A stretch of 64,000 nt of DNA, taken from the NCBI GenBank assembly GCA_041640715.1, contig JBEPZU010000006.1:5465-69464 (forward strand), in the 5' to 3' direction. Below, in pieces: positions 8,861-17,248 of the stretch. How positions within the stretch are numbered: position 1 is the first letter of the stretch; each line of letters opens with the position of its first letter. The position numbers were made by a program, and so were the translations under genes. Under the pieces are notes generated by a model. The model ran no database searches and had not been told where the DNA came from. It worked only from the letters and a program-made list of their open reading frames with translations. The DNA comes from DSFO01 sp041640715 (GTDB lineage: Archaea > Thermoproteota > Thermoprotei > Gearchaeales > Gearchaeaceae).

Positions 8861-9724
8861 ATGAGCATTATCATAGAAGCATCAAACTTCAAAATAAATT
8901 TAGAAAAAGGAAAGATAACGGGAATGCTTTTTTATTCACATGAGGAAATGGAAGACTTCCTAAAACTATTGCTAGGTGGTTTTTTAATCAAAAATGATAA
9001 TAGAGAGAATTTAATCGACTCGATCAAAAAAGGTGCCTTCCAAATTTTTTTGAAAAGAATAGAAGAAAAGGAAATCAAAGTCAAAGAAATTTTCTCTATA
9101 CTCTCTCTTCTTAACGGAAGGAGTAAAGAGTGGATAACTAACAATGACATGATCAAAGAAGTTTTAGGGAAAAAATACAGCGAACTGGATGAAGATCTAC
9201 AAATAATAGTTAGCATAGCCACCCTTTGCAACTTTGAATATACCGAATGTATAATGCTAGTCGAGAAGGAAGAGAAATTTTTGAAGAGAGAAAAGGTTAT
9301 TAAATTCTTAACTTGGTTAAAAGAAAAAAGTATACCCATCTTGATCTTGTCTTCAGAAACTCTAGGTCTAGAAATGGAAAAGTTAGCCGATATCGTCTAC
9401 ATAGTTGAGAAAAATAGGATATTAGATGTTGGTAGTCCTCAAGACTTAATAAAAAAACACGTACCTACGATGATGTTAATAGTTGAATATAGCACTAAAC
9501 AGGTTAACGAATTCATAGAGATGCTGGAGAGGAAAAGAGGAATAAAAGTAATATACTACGATGATAAGATAATGAAAATACTTGCTGAAAGAATAGAAGA
9601 TAGCTTTCGTAAAGTGTTTTTCTCAGCAGAACAGACCAATACTGCTTTGATAAACATCAAAGTGATCTTCCCTACGCTCAACGAGGTAATAAAAAGCATT
9701 AGAGGAGAAAAAATATGGGAGTAG
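8861..9724 (+). CDS. Degenerate ABC-transporter ATPase subunit (pseudo-ATPase)
   Basis: The order of secondary-structure landmarks matches an ABC nucleotide-binding domain: GKITGML where a Walker A loop should begin, YSELDED (about 106-112) where LSGGQ is expected, CIMLVEKEE (130-138) in place of Walker B, then the typical ADIVYIVEKNRILDVGSP tail. However, the Walker A G-x-x-G-x-G-K-S/T is replaced by FYSHEEMED, and Ser-Ser replaces the switch His region (LILSSETL). ATP binding by the standard mode looks lost. It overlaps the downstream ABC-2 permease gene by 10 nt, so the pair probably forms one complex. An intact partner ATPase, if needed, must lie elsewhere. Confidence 0.7.
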   Translation: MSIIIEASNFKINLEKGKITGMLFYSHEEMEDFLKLLLGGFLIKNDNRENLIDSIKKGAFQIFLKRIEEKEIKVKEIFSILSLLNGRSKEWITNNDMIKEVLGKKYSELDEDLQIIVSIATLCNFEYTECIMLVEKEEKFLKREKVIKFLTWLKEKSIPILILSSETLGLEMEKLADIVYIVEKNRILDVGSPQDLIKKHVPTMMLIVEYSTKQVNEFIEMLERKRGIKVIYYDDKIMKILAERIEDSFRKVFFSAEQTNTALINIKVIFPTLNEVIKSIRGEKIWE

Positions 9725-10854
9725 TAAAGGCCGCTTTATATAAAGACCTAAGGCTATTCATTAAAAAGAGAGGCCTCATAACGATCGCTCTACTTTTCTT
9801 TGTTTTCCTCTATATCCTCTTAAACTTTTTATCCCCCACACAAATCGCTTTAAGTAAAATAAATCTCTTGCTGGTAAATAACGATGATAACGAAATCGCA
9901 GAGGAATTGCTAAAGACATTTGCTACTGATAATTTATTTAATGTGAGTTACCTTAATAATTCTAATATTAATTTAGACGAAATATTACAAAATAGAACCT
10001 ATGATGCAATAATAATTATACCTAAAGGATTTAAGGATAAATTAACTGAACTGAATAGCACAGAATTAATTATATATGTAATTTCTAATAATGATTCTTT
10101 AAATAAACTAATATTTTATACTATTAAATCTAACTTAAATGATTTTTTAAAAAGTAATCTTCAATTAAAAATAATTAACAAAATTAATAATGAAACAGAA
10201 GGAAGATACTCTGACCTTCTCAGACCCTTATTAAACCCCATTAAATTAAATGCTACTCTGATTTATATCAAGGAAATAGATTCTAAAGAAAGAACTTTTT
10301 ATTCTTTTTATTTACAATCGGTATTCTTCTCCAGCCTTTTATTAATTTCCTTCCTCACAGTCTATGAGAGAAGCGCTGGGTTAAGCAGAATAATTTATGC
10401 AAGATCCAAAAATGGCTTAGAAATGTTATTTTCTAAGGTAATACTATCGCTCTTGATTTTATTAATAAACGTTACAATCTTCATAATTGCAGGTTATTTT
10501 TTAGTATATACACAGTTTTATATTGAAGGAATGCTTCTCTATGGCTTCATAATATTACTGTTTAGCTTAGGCTTTGCCTTATTGATGCCTTTGTTTTCTA
10601 AGAAAGAAGAAGGAATAATAACATTAGAGATTATTTTTGTTGTGCTGTTTTTCCTACTCACAGGACTTATAGCAGATGATTTTAAACCTCTCAGTTTGGA
10701 CTATTCGCCTATACATTTAGTACTCGATATGTTGAAATCTAAAACAATCATTCTTCTAAACACGACTTCGCTGAGTTCCATAGGAGTTTTTATCATAGGT
10801 TCGATCGTCTACCTATTAAGACTTAAAGGAGATCATGGAAAATACCCCATTTAA
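9715..10854 (+). CDS. ABC-2 type permease
   Basis: This 379-aa membrane protein has one N-terminal helix (about 20-42), an extracytoplasmic domain of ~140 residues, and a C-terminal block of about five helices: the layout of ABC-2/CcmB-like exporters (COG0842). It is translationally coupled to the preceding pseudo-ATPase. The substrate is unknown. The external domain is AT-rich and Asn/Ile/Leu-rich, as are other surface proteins in this window. Its 3' end overlaps the convergent flippase gene by 39 nt. Confidence 0.8.
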   Translation: MGVVKAALYKDLRLFIKKRGLITIALLFFVFLYILLNFLSPTQIALSKINLLLVNNDDNEIAEELLKTFATDNLFNVSYLNNSNINLDEILQNRTYDAIIIIPKGFKDKLTELNSTELIIYVISNNDSLNKLIFYTIKSNLNDFLKSNLQLKIINKINNETEGRYSDLLRPLLNPIKLNATLIYIKEIDSKERTFYSFYLQSVFFSSLLLISFLTVYERSAGLSRIIYARSKNGLEMLFSKVILSLLILLINVTIFIIAGYFLVYTQFYIEGMLLYGFIILLFSLGFALLMPLFSKKEEGIITLEIIFVVLFFLLTGLIADDFKPLSLDYSPIHLVLDMLKSKTIILLNTTSLSSIGVFIIGSIVYLLRLKGDHGKYPI

Positions 10855-12324
10855 TAACGATTTTGTTGCGATTCTTACGCTTTTATCGACAGCTAATAGA
10901 ATAAGGAAGAAAACTGCCATATACAAAGCTATTAAAGGAGAAATTACCAGGAGTTGAGCGATTAATTGATTGGGAAATTCAGCGGGTTTTATGAAGAGAA
11001 TCGCCAAACAAGAAATCAATCCTGACATTAAATATTTCAATACAGAAATGAAAGGAAACTGAAACATGTTCAATTTTCTAAGCTCTAAAGAATACAGAAA
11101 AACACCTATCAAAGAAAAGAATACCCAAACTAAAGACCAATAGGTAGCTATCATAAAGGCTGAAAAATTGTAGATTTTAGAGAGATACGCTAAAAAAGCC
11201 AATGTTGAAAATTGAAAAACTAATTGAATTAGCTTTATTTTAATTATCTTAAACAGCATGGACTTCTTTAAACTACCAACCATTTCTTCCAAATCCCTCT
11301 TCTCTATACTTTGTATTGAATATTCAAAAAGTGAAATGATATTTCCCAGCATAAAACTAATTGCAAGAAAAATAGAAGAAAGATAAGATAAGTTATATTC
11401 TGGCCTAAGTATCGAGAGCAATAAATTTCCTAAACTAATGATCAAGAAGAGTAACATTGAACCAAAAAGAAAGATCGTCTTTATGGCTTGCTGAAGATAA
11501 ACCAATTTTCCTTTTTCAAGAAATTCTTTATAATAATTAATAACAAACGTTTGCAAATAAGTAATAGGAAAGCTCACAATAAAAGCACTTCTAAAATAGG
11601 CTATCGGTAGTGTAGATGAGAGAAGAATCGCCATTAATGATGCGTCATAATACGAGAGTGAAGCGATCAGTATCCAAATAAAAGGAAACCATAAATTCCT
11701 ATGGAGAGAAAACCTAAGGTCCTTCTTCAAGAGATTCTTTTGACTTTCTTGAGTAATGAACAAAGGGTAAATCAAAGCTATAAGATTAGAAATTATAAAA
11801 GCTGACAGAAGTAATTCCACGCTTACCCTGAATAGAAATATGAATATGAAAATAGCAAGTAAAGCCAATTTAATAGCAGCTTGAATTAAATTTGCAACGT
11901 AACTTAAAACAGGATTATTACCTAATAGAAAGCTCGAGAATATAAAGAATAGGGATTGCGAAAAGAAGAGAAAGAAAACTAAAAGTAACAAAGGATAACC
12001 TATCTTGAAAAAATAAAGATCTACAGCTAAAAGCGATGCAATAAGTAACAAATCTGAGATAAAAGTAAAACGAACACCGTAGATCAAAGCTTCTTTAAAG
12101 ACTGAATAACCCCTAGCAGTAAAACGTACTATAAACCAAGATAATGAATTAACTAAGATTAAGAATAAGGAAGACATCACGAGTAGGAATTGATATAGGC
12201 CAAAATCTACTGGTACGAGCTTTCTAGTGGCTATTAAAGTTGTAGCAAAAGATATAAGAGCCGTTAAAAAATAAATTAACAAAGAAGTAATGCTTCTCTC
12301 TATTACGCTAGGCAGACTCTTCAT
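10816..12324 (-). CDS. Polysaccharide/lipid-linked oligosaccharide flippase (COG2244)
   Basis: This 502-aa protein is almost entirely hydrophobic, with 12-14 predicted membrane helices, and resembles Wzx/RfbX flippases of the MOP superfamily, which move lipid-linked glycans across the membrane. In archaea such proteins are linked to S-layer N-glycosylation or exopolysaccharide, although no glycosyltransferase is adjacent here (one lies at 35.2-36.3 kb). The start ATG is 39 bp from a divergent operon. Superfamily assignment is good; substrate unknown. Confidence 0.8.
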   Translation of the reverse strand: MKSLPSVIERSITSLLIYFLTALISFATTLIATRKLVPVDFGLYQFLLVMSSLFLILVNSLSWFIVRFTARGYSVFKEALIYGVRFTFISDLLLIASLLAVDLYFFKIGYPLLLLVFFLFFSQSLFFIFSSFLLGNNPVLSYVANLIQAAIKLALLAIFIFIFLFRVSVELLLSAFIISNLIALIYPLFITQESQKNLLKKDLRFSLHRNLWFPFIWILIASLSYYDASLMAILLSSTLPIAYFRSAFIVSFPITYLQTFVINYYKEFLEKGKLVYLQQAIKTIFLFGSMLLFLIISLGNLLLSILRPEYNLSYLSSIFLAISFMLGNIISLFEYSIQSIEKRDLEEMVGSLKKSMLFKIIKIKLIQLVFQFSTLAFLAYLSKIYNFSAFMIATYWSLVWVFFSLIGVFLYSLELRKLNMFQFPFISVLKYLMSGLISCLAILFIKPAEFPNQLIAQLLVISPLIALYMAVFFLILLAVDKSVRIATKSLLNGVFSMISFKS

Positions 12325-12363
12325 GTCTTAAATATTTTTATGCGAAGAGAATAATTTATTATT
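12325..12363. promoter_or_regulatory. Compact divergent promoter region: flippase / MoxR operon
   Basis: Only 39 bp separate the two starts. AAATATTTTTATG (about 12329-12341) is correctly placed as a TATA region for the plus-strand GTG at 12364. AATAATTTATTATT (about 12351-12364, read on the minus strand) is correctly placed for the minus-strand ATG at 12324. Both mRNAs would be leaderless, and the two initiation sites would interfere with each other sterically. Confidence 0.5.
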
Positions 12364-13176
12364 GTGTCTAAAGATAACTTCATAAGTTATTTTTTAATTC
12401 TCATATCTATCGTTTTGTTACTAATTACAGCTTTTTCCTTTCAATTTTCCTTCTTAGCATCAGCCATTTCTAGCATTGAGAAATCCAATCCATTGCCCAT
12501 TCAAGACGGCTCTTCAAAAGCGTCCAAAACTTACTATAAACTAGAAATAGAAATTTATAGTAATTTTCCAGAAAGAGATAAAGATTTTCAAACATTGAGC
12601 AAGAGATTTATAGATATAATAGTAGTTTCAGATTTTGATAATAAAATTAAAGATATTAGAAAAGTTTCAAGTAATAGTTTATATTCAGCATATTTTGAAA
12701 TAGGAATATATAAGATAATTTTTAACTTAACAGTTTTTATACCGGCGATAATAAAAGGTGCAATAAAGAATATACCTTTTACATTTAAATATGAAAGCAT
12801 AAAGATAATTTTAGATAAAGATAAGCACTTTATAGTTTATTTTAACTACACAAAAATAAAACCCGAAATAGCTAATGTATACGATTTTAATGGAAATTCA
12901 TTTTTGGAGTTTCAAGAGGGAGAATACCTTGTAGCTAAAAGCGATACCGAACAACTAAGTGAATTAATAGATAAAGATTTCAGTCCAGGATGGGCTTTAC
13001 TCTATCTAAACGGATTCGCTATCGCTTATACAGGTACAGGAGGGGTGTTTATTACTCGAGATTACGCTCTGTACATCTTCACTGACTATCCGAACTACCT
13101 TGCAGATATAGATTTAAGACAAACTAGTAACGCTGATGTGATTTTAATCACGCTAAAATTCTCTGAACTAACATGA
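12364..13176 (+). CDS. Membrane-anchored extracytoplasmic protein of unknown function; first gene of MoxR operon
   Basis: This 270-aa protein begins with GTG at leaderless spacing from a TATA-like box and has one N-terminal membrane helix (about 8-32). The rest is hydrophilic and beta-rich, with no recognised domain. Its TGA overlaps the next gene's ATG (ATGA), so it belongs to the MoxR/DUF58 operon. In comparable archaeal and bacterial operons such proteins are membrane-associated partners of the MoxR chaperone, but no function can be assigned here. Confidence 0.75.
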   Translation: MSKDNFISYFLILISIVLLLITAFSFQFSFLASAISSIEKSNPLPIQDGSSKASKTYYKLEIEIYSNFPERDKDFQTLSKRFIDIIVVSDFDNKIKDIRKVSSNSLYSAYFEIGIYKIIFNLTVFIPAIIKGAIKNIPFTFKYESIKIILDKDKHFIVYFNYTKIKPEIANVYDFNGNSFLEFQEGEYLVAKSDTEQLSELIDKDFSPGWALLYLNGFAIAYTGTGGVFITRDYALYIFTDYPNYLADIDLRQTSNADVILITLKFSELT

Positions 13177-13697
13177 TAACGGATATAATTATAGCTTTAA
13201 CTTTACAAGAATTTCTTTTATTTATTTGGCTTCCTATTTTTTTAATTTTATTATCTATTTCGATTATTATAATTTCTTCATATATAATAAAGAAAAAGAA
13301 ACGTAAAATTCTAATGCTGAATGCTGAAAAAATGAATGCAATGAAACAAAAACTTTTAAAAGAAAGACTAGAAAAAATTTTAAAAGAATATGATGATTTA
13401 GTTAGTAAAAAAGATTTTAAAAAATCTGTATTGTTTTCATATAATGAAATAAGAAATGTAATGGCGGAATATCTAGAAATAAAAGTTCCTGATTATTTAA
13501 CTGAAAGAGAAGTATTGAACGAATACATGAAGAACCCAAAATATTATTTTGATGCAAAATTATTATTCAATCTTTATAATTTATATGAAAAAGTTAGATT
13601 TGGAGAAAAAGATTGCCAAGAAAAGGAAATTGAAGAATACACTTCATTTCTCAAAAATTTAATTCAAAGGATGCTTACTTCATATGCTACTAGTTGA
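13173..13697 (+). CDS. DUF4129-like membrane protein
   Basis: This 174-aa protein has a single N-terminal membrane helix (about 15-40), then a charged helical cytoplasmic domain containing YNEIRNVMAEYLEIKVPDYL and LTEREVL-type motifs that resemble the C-terminal DUF4129 domain. DUF4129 proteins are frequent neighbours of MoxR and DUF58 genes. It overlaps both neighbours in the operon (4 nt upstream, 14 nt downstream). DUF4129 membership is by eye and should be checked with a profile search. Confidence 0.65.
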   Translation: MITDIIIALTLQEFLLFIWLPIFLILLSISIIIISSYIIKKKKRKILMLNAEKMNAMKQKLLKERLEKILKEYDDLVSKKDFKKSVLFSYNEIRNVMAEYLEIKVPDYLTEREVLNEYMKNPKYYFDAKLLFNLYNLYEKVRFGEKDCQEKEIEEYTSFLKNLIQRMLTSYATS

Positions 13698-14112
13698 CAT
13701 ATTATTTTTGTTATCACTGCTATTATTCCCTATCATATTAATTTTCTTAATAAAATTATATAAAGAAAAATATATTATAGAAAAGATGCCTAAAAATTAT
13801 GAATATATAACAAATTTTTCAAAAGATTTAATACAATATAAAAATTTAGAAATAAAAGATTATAGTAATTTATTGAAATTTATGAAATACATACTTTATA
13901 ATAAATTAAATAAAAAATTAAATAATGATGGTAATATAATTTATTATAAAAATATTGAGGAAGTTTTAGGGAAAAACTTTGCGAGAAAGCTAAAAAGGTT
14001 TATGATCGAAATTGATAATCTAAGACCGTTCGGCAATAAAGCTAAGCTTGAAAAAAAATTATTTTCTGTAATAATTGAATATAATGAATTGATAAGCGAA
14101 ATAAATGGATGA
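13684..14112 (+). CDS. Small single-helix membrane protein, unknown
   Basis: This 142-aa protein has an N-terminal membrane helix (about 5-25) and a Lys/Asn/Ile-rich helical cytoplasmic part. The codons are extremely A/T-rich compared with the following MoxR gene. It overlaps its neighbours by 14 and 8 nt, so it is a genuine operon member. No family is recognised. Confidence 0.65.
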   Translation: MLLVDILFLLSLLLFPIILIFLIKLYKEKYIIEKMPKNYEYITNFSKDLIQYKNLEIKDYSNLLKFMKYILYNKLNKKLNNDGNIIYYKNIEEVLGKNFARKLKRFMIEIDNLRPFGNKAKLEKKLFSVIIEYNELISEING

Positions 14113-15064
14113 AGTTAAAAGTATCTTCGAAGCTATCAGCCAAGAGATTAACAAATTTATAATAGGAAGAGAGAAAGAGATAAAATATTTAACAATAGCT
14201 CTACTTAGCGAGAGTCATATACTAATAGAAGGTGTTCCAGGCATAGCCAAGACCCTCTTGGCTAAAGTATTCTCGCAAGTCTTAAATTTAAGATTTAAGA
14301 GAGTACAGTTCACTCCCGATTTGCTTCCTTCAGACATTATAGGAGGATACATATTCGACATGAAAATACAAGATTTTGTATTCAGAGAAGGACCCATTTT
14401 CACTAATATTTTGTTAGCGGATGAAATTAATAGAGCACCACCAAAGACACAAGCAGCCCTATTAGAAGCGATGCAAGAAAGACAAGCAACAGTGGGAGGT
14501 ATAACAAAAAGTCTAGATAAACCATTCTTTGTAATAGCCACCCAAAATCCTCTAGAACTAGAGGGAACTTACCCATTACCTGAAGCACAGCTAGACCGTT
14601 TTATGTTCAGGATAATACTCGATTATCCTGATTCTGAACAAGAAGAAGAAATCATAAGAAGATATGGGAAAAATTTAGAAATCGATCCTAATCTCGTTAT
14701 AACTAGAGAAGAGGTCCTCAAGTTGATCAAATTGGTCGATGAAGTCCATGTTTCTAGCGATGTAGAAAGATATGTTGTGAAATTGATCAAACAAACTAGA
14801 ACTGATACGAGAGTGATGTTAGGAGCAAGTACAAGGGCAGCTGTTTTGTTGATCAAAGCATGTAAAAGCCTAGCAGCGATTTACGGGAGGGACTATGTAA
14901 TACCTGATGATGTGAAGGAATTACTATTCCCAGTGTTAAATCATAGGATACTTCCTTCTTTAGAATACAGGAAAAGAGCAGGTACGAAAAAAGTTTTAGA
15001 AGCCTATTCTGAGATTGATTCTCTAATTAAAGATTGGATAACCTCTACTGCGCCTCCGAGATGA
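14105..15064 (+). CDS. MoxR-family AAA ATPase
   Basis: This 319-aa protein has the MoxR-type Walker A GVPGIAKT (around residue 43), Walker B ILLADEINRAPPKTQ, and the sensor-1 segment ATQNPLELEGTYPLPEAQLDRF. MoxR ATPases act as chaperones that assemble or activate von Willebrand factor- or DUF58-containing partners, and the next gene encodes a DUF58 protein. It is conserved and less A/T-biased than its neighbours. It overlaps the DUF58 gene through ATGA. Confidence 0.95.
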   Translation: MDEVKSIFEAISQEINKFIIGREKEIKYLTIALLSESHILIEGVPGIAKTLLAKVFSQVLNLRFKRVQFTPDLLPSDIIGGYIFDMKIQDFVFREGPIFTNILLADEINRAPPKTQAALLEAMQERQATVGGITKSLDKPFFVIATQNPLELEGTYPLPEAQLDRFMFRIILDYPDSEQEEEIIRRYGKNLEIDPNLVITREEVLKLIKLVDEVHVSSDVERYVVKLIKQTRTDTRVMLGASTRAAVLLIKACKSLAAIYGRDYVIPDDVKELLFPVLNHRILPSLEYRKRAGTKKVLEAYSEIDSLIKDWITSTAPPR

Positions 15065-16359
15065 TAACAAGAAACGGTTTCCTTATAATACACAGTACTT
15101 TAATAATCTACATTCTTTCAGTCATCAGTTCGAGCCCATGGTTTTTCATATTATCCTTTTTATTTACGTTAATAATACTAATCGAAGCGATTAGATTCAG
15201 AAAAGCCCTAAAATCTCTTAAAAATTTGAAAATTAGCAGAATAGTGCAGGATACATGCTATGTAGGAAGTCCTTTGGAAGTTAGATTATTAATAGAAAAT
15301 GGAAATAAATATAATTTTATACTAGATGAAATCCCTGAAGGATTTGAATATTTACAAGGAAACATAAATTTCAAATCTACATTAAAAGAAGGTAAAAACG
15401 AGATCAAATATTACCTAATGCCTAAAGAATTGGGAATCAAAAAGTTCAGCAGAGTTAAAGTCCTCGTATTAGACCCATTATTCATATTCTTCAAGGAGCA
15501 AACATATGATGTCGAAAGCAAAGTGACTTGTTATCCTGAGATAATCAAAGGACTACAAAGTCATTTGCTTAGAAATTTCTTGTTATATAGCGAAATAGGG
15601 TCTAGAAGTTCTAAGAAGAAAGGTGAAGGATTTGAATTCTATGGTATAAGAGAATTTACTTCCAGCGATGACCCTAGGAGGATTGCTTGGCAAGCGGTAG
15701 CAAAATCACCTGAGAGAAAAATTTACATCATCGAGAAAGAAGAGGAGAGCAAAAATGCGTTTAAAATAATTTTGCATCTAGAATATACCTTTAAAGAAGG
15801 AGTAGAAGGTCAAAGAAAGTTTGATGTTATTGTAGAGAACATAATTAAATTCGCAAATCTATTGCTTAAACAAAACGTGGAATTAGATCTAATAATATTC
15901 AATAATAATGAAATCAAAAATATAATAATAAGAAAAGAAACAGATATAGTTAATTTATTAGAAAATCTATATAAAATAGTTTTTATAAAAAATATAAGCG
16001 ATTTCTCAATATTAAAAAATTTCTTATTAGATAATTATTACATGACATCATTTTTACTAATAACTGATAGGAGTATTAATAAAATAGCTGAAGAAGAAAT
16101 TAAAAAAATAGCCTCTAATTTTAACATTGAAGTTATTATATTGAAAACTTTAAGCAAACAAATTATAAAAGATGATGTTTTATTAATATACGACAAAATA
16201 GAAGAAATCATTTTAAAAGAAACTGTAAATAAAATGCAAAATATTAAAATAAAATCGCAAATAATAGACCCAGCAGATTTACTTTCGTATTTAATAACTT
16301 TATATAATAAGCAATTAATATATAAAGAGTTGCCCGAGTATGGAAAGAAAATATACTAA
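15061..16359 (+). CDS. DUF58 domain membrane protein
   Basis: The chosen start, ATG at 15061, overlaps the moxR stop as ATGA and gives 432 aa; an upstream in-frame ATG at 15034 would lie deep inside moxR and is less likely. Two membrane helices (about residues 6-45) precede an external-type beta region and the DUF58 hallmark around GEGFEFYGIREFTSSDDPRRIAW (split here as GEGFEFYGIREF and DDPRRIAW), followed by a vWA-like domain (residues ~230-410). DUF58 proteins are the usual MoxR clients. Confidence 0.88.
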   Translation: MITRNGFLIIHSTLIIYILSVISSSPWFFILSFLFTLIILIEAIRFRKALKSLKNLKISRIVQDTCYVGSPLEVRLLIENGNKYNFILDEIPEGFEYLQGNINFKSTLKEGKNEIKYYLMPKELGIKKFSRVKVLVLDPLFIFFKEQTYDVESKVTCYPEIIKGLQSHLLRNFLLYSEIGSRSSKKKGEGFEFYGIREFTSSDDPRRIAWQAVAKSPERKIYIIEKEEESKNAFKIILHLEYTFKEGVEGQRKFDVIVENIIKFANLLLKQNVELDLIIFNNNEIKNIIIRKETDIVNLLENLYKIVFIKNISDFSILKNFLLDNYYMTSFLLITDRSINKIAEEEIKKIASNFNIEVIILKTLSKQIIKDDVLLIYDKIEEIILKETVNKMQNIKIKSQIIDPADLLSYLITLYNKQLIYKELPEYGKKIY

Positions 16360-17248
16360 ATTAGAAAAAATACTTCTCCTTATTATTTTTATTTCATTAA
16401 TATACTCGATATTAGCAGTAAGTTATTATAAGATATTAATAAATTTGATAAACTATATAATTTTTAATCCATTTTCAATATTATCTATTACTTTTATTTT
16501 AACATTTTCTTATCAACTATTGGTCCAAATAGTTAAAACAGAAGACAATAGGTTCTATGCATTCTTATATATCCTTCTAGCAACAGCCACAGGCTTACCT
16601 CTATTCATGGCACTTAGGGCAGAAGATAGCATGCTTTCTCTAGAAAACGTCTCCTACATAATACTGACGGCCACAGTCTCGCCTCCCCTAGTTATTCTGA
16701 TCTCTTTTTTCACTAAAGAAAAAGATCAAAGAAACCCCCTAAGACCTGCTTTGCTCTTCATGATTTTCTATATAGACATAGTTTTGTTAGAAATGGCTAC
16801 AGTATTACAAAGAAATACTATAAGCTATTTTGAAGTGAAAACTTTGGGCATATACATACTGAGTATTATAGTGAATTTTTCCCAAATCATTGCAAACATT
16901 TTAGTCCCAACGAATATTAATATCGATAATCTAAGAATAATAGCGAATATCTCTTTGGTTCAATTGAATTATGTAATTCCATTGGTATTTATATCCTCTT
17001 TTATTTATTCGCTTATAACCATTAAAAATAATTGGGAAAATTATCAAGAAACCATTATTTTATACAGAAAAAATATAGAAGAAAATATAACGATAAAAAA
17101 CCTTGCAAAAGTAAGTTTATTCGCATCCTCTCTTATCCTTCTAATATTTATGACCGCTTTGCAATTCAACGATCACCAATTATCTTTAACATTGCTTTCT
17201 TTACCTCCTATGCTTCTATTAATCGCCTTACTCCTAGCTACAAAATGA
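16340..17248 (+). CDS. Polytopic membrane protein of MoxR operon, unknown
   Basis: This 302-aa protein has about eight predicted membrane helices and short loops. No family is recognised. It overlaps the DUF58 gene by 20 nt and the following secreted-protein gene by ATGA, so it is cotranslated with them. In similar MoxR operons polytopic proteins, some with transglutaminase domains, occur at this place, but no such domain is seen here. Confidence 0.7.
   Translation: MERKYTKLEKILLLIIFISLIYSILAVSYYKILINLINYIIFNPFSILSITFILTFSYQLLVQIVKTEDNRFYAFLYILLATATGLPLFMALRAEDSMLSLENVSYIILTATVSPPLVILISFFTKEKDQRNPLRPALLFMIFYIDIVLLEMATVLQRNTISYFEVKTLGIYILSIIVNFSQIIANILVPTNINIDNLRIIANISLVQLNYVIPLVFISSFIYSLITIKNNWENYQETIILYRKNIEENITIKNLAKVSLFASSLILLIFMTALQFNDHQLSLTLLSLPPMLLLIALLLATK

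Noticed and set aside
15034..15060. Earlier start for the DUF58 gene
   Set aside because: It lies inside moxR; ATG 15061 overlaps the moxR stop as ATGA, as at other junctions of the operon.
17032..17244. Upstream extension of the secreted protein gene
   Set aside because: It overlaps the preceding membrane protein by 217 nt; ATG 17245 has an ATGA overlap and a clean signal peptide.
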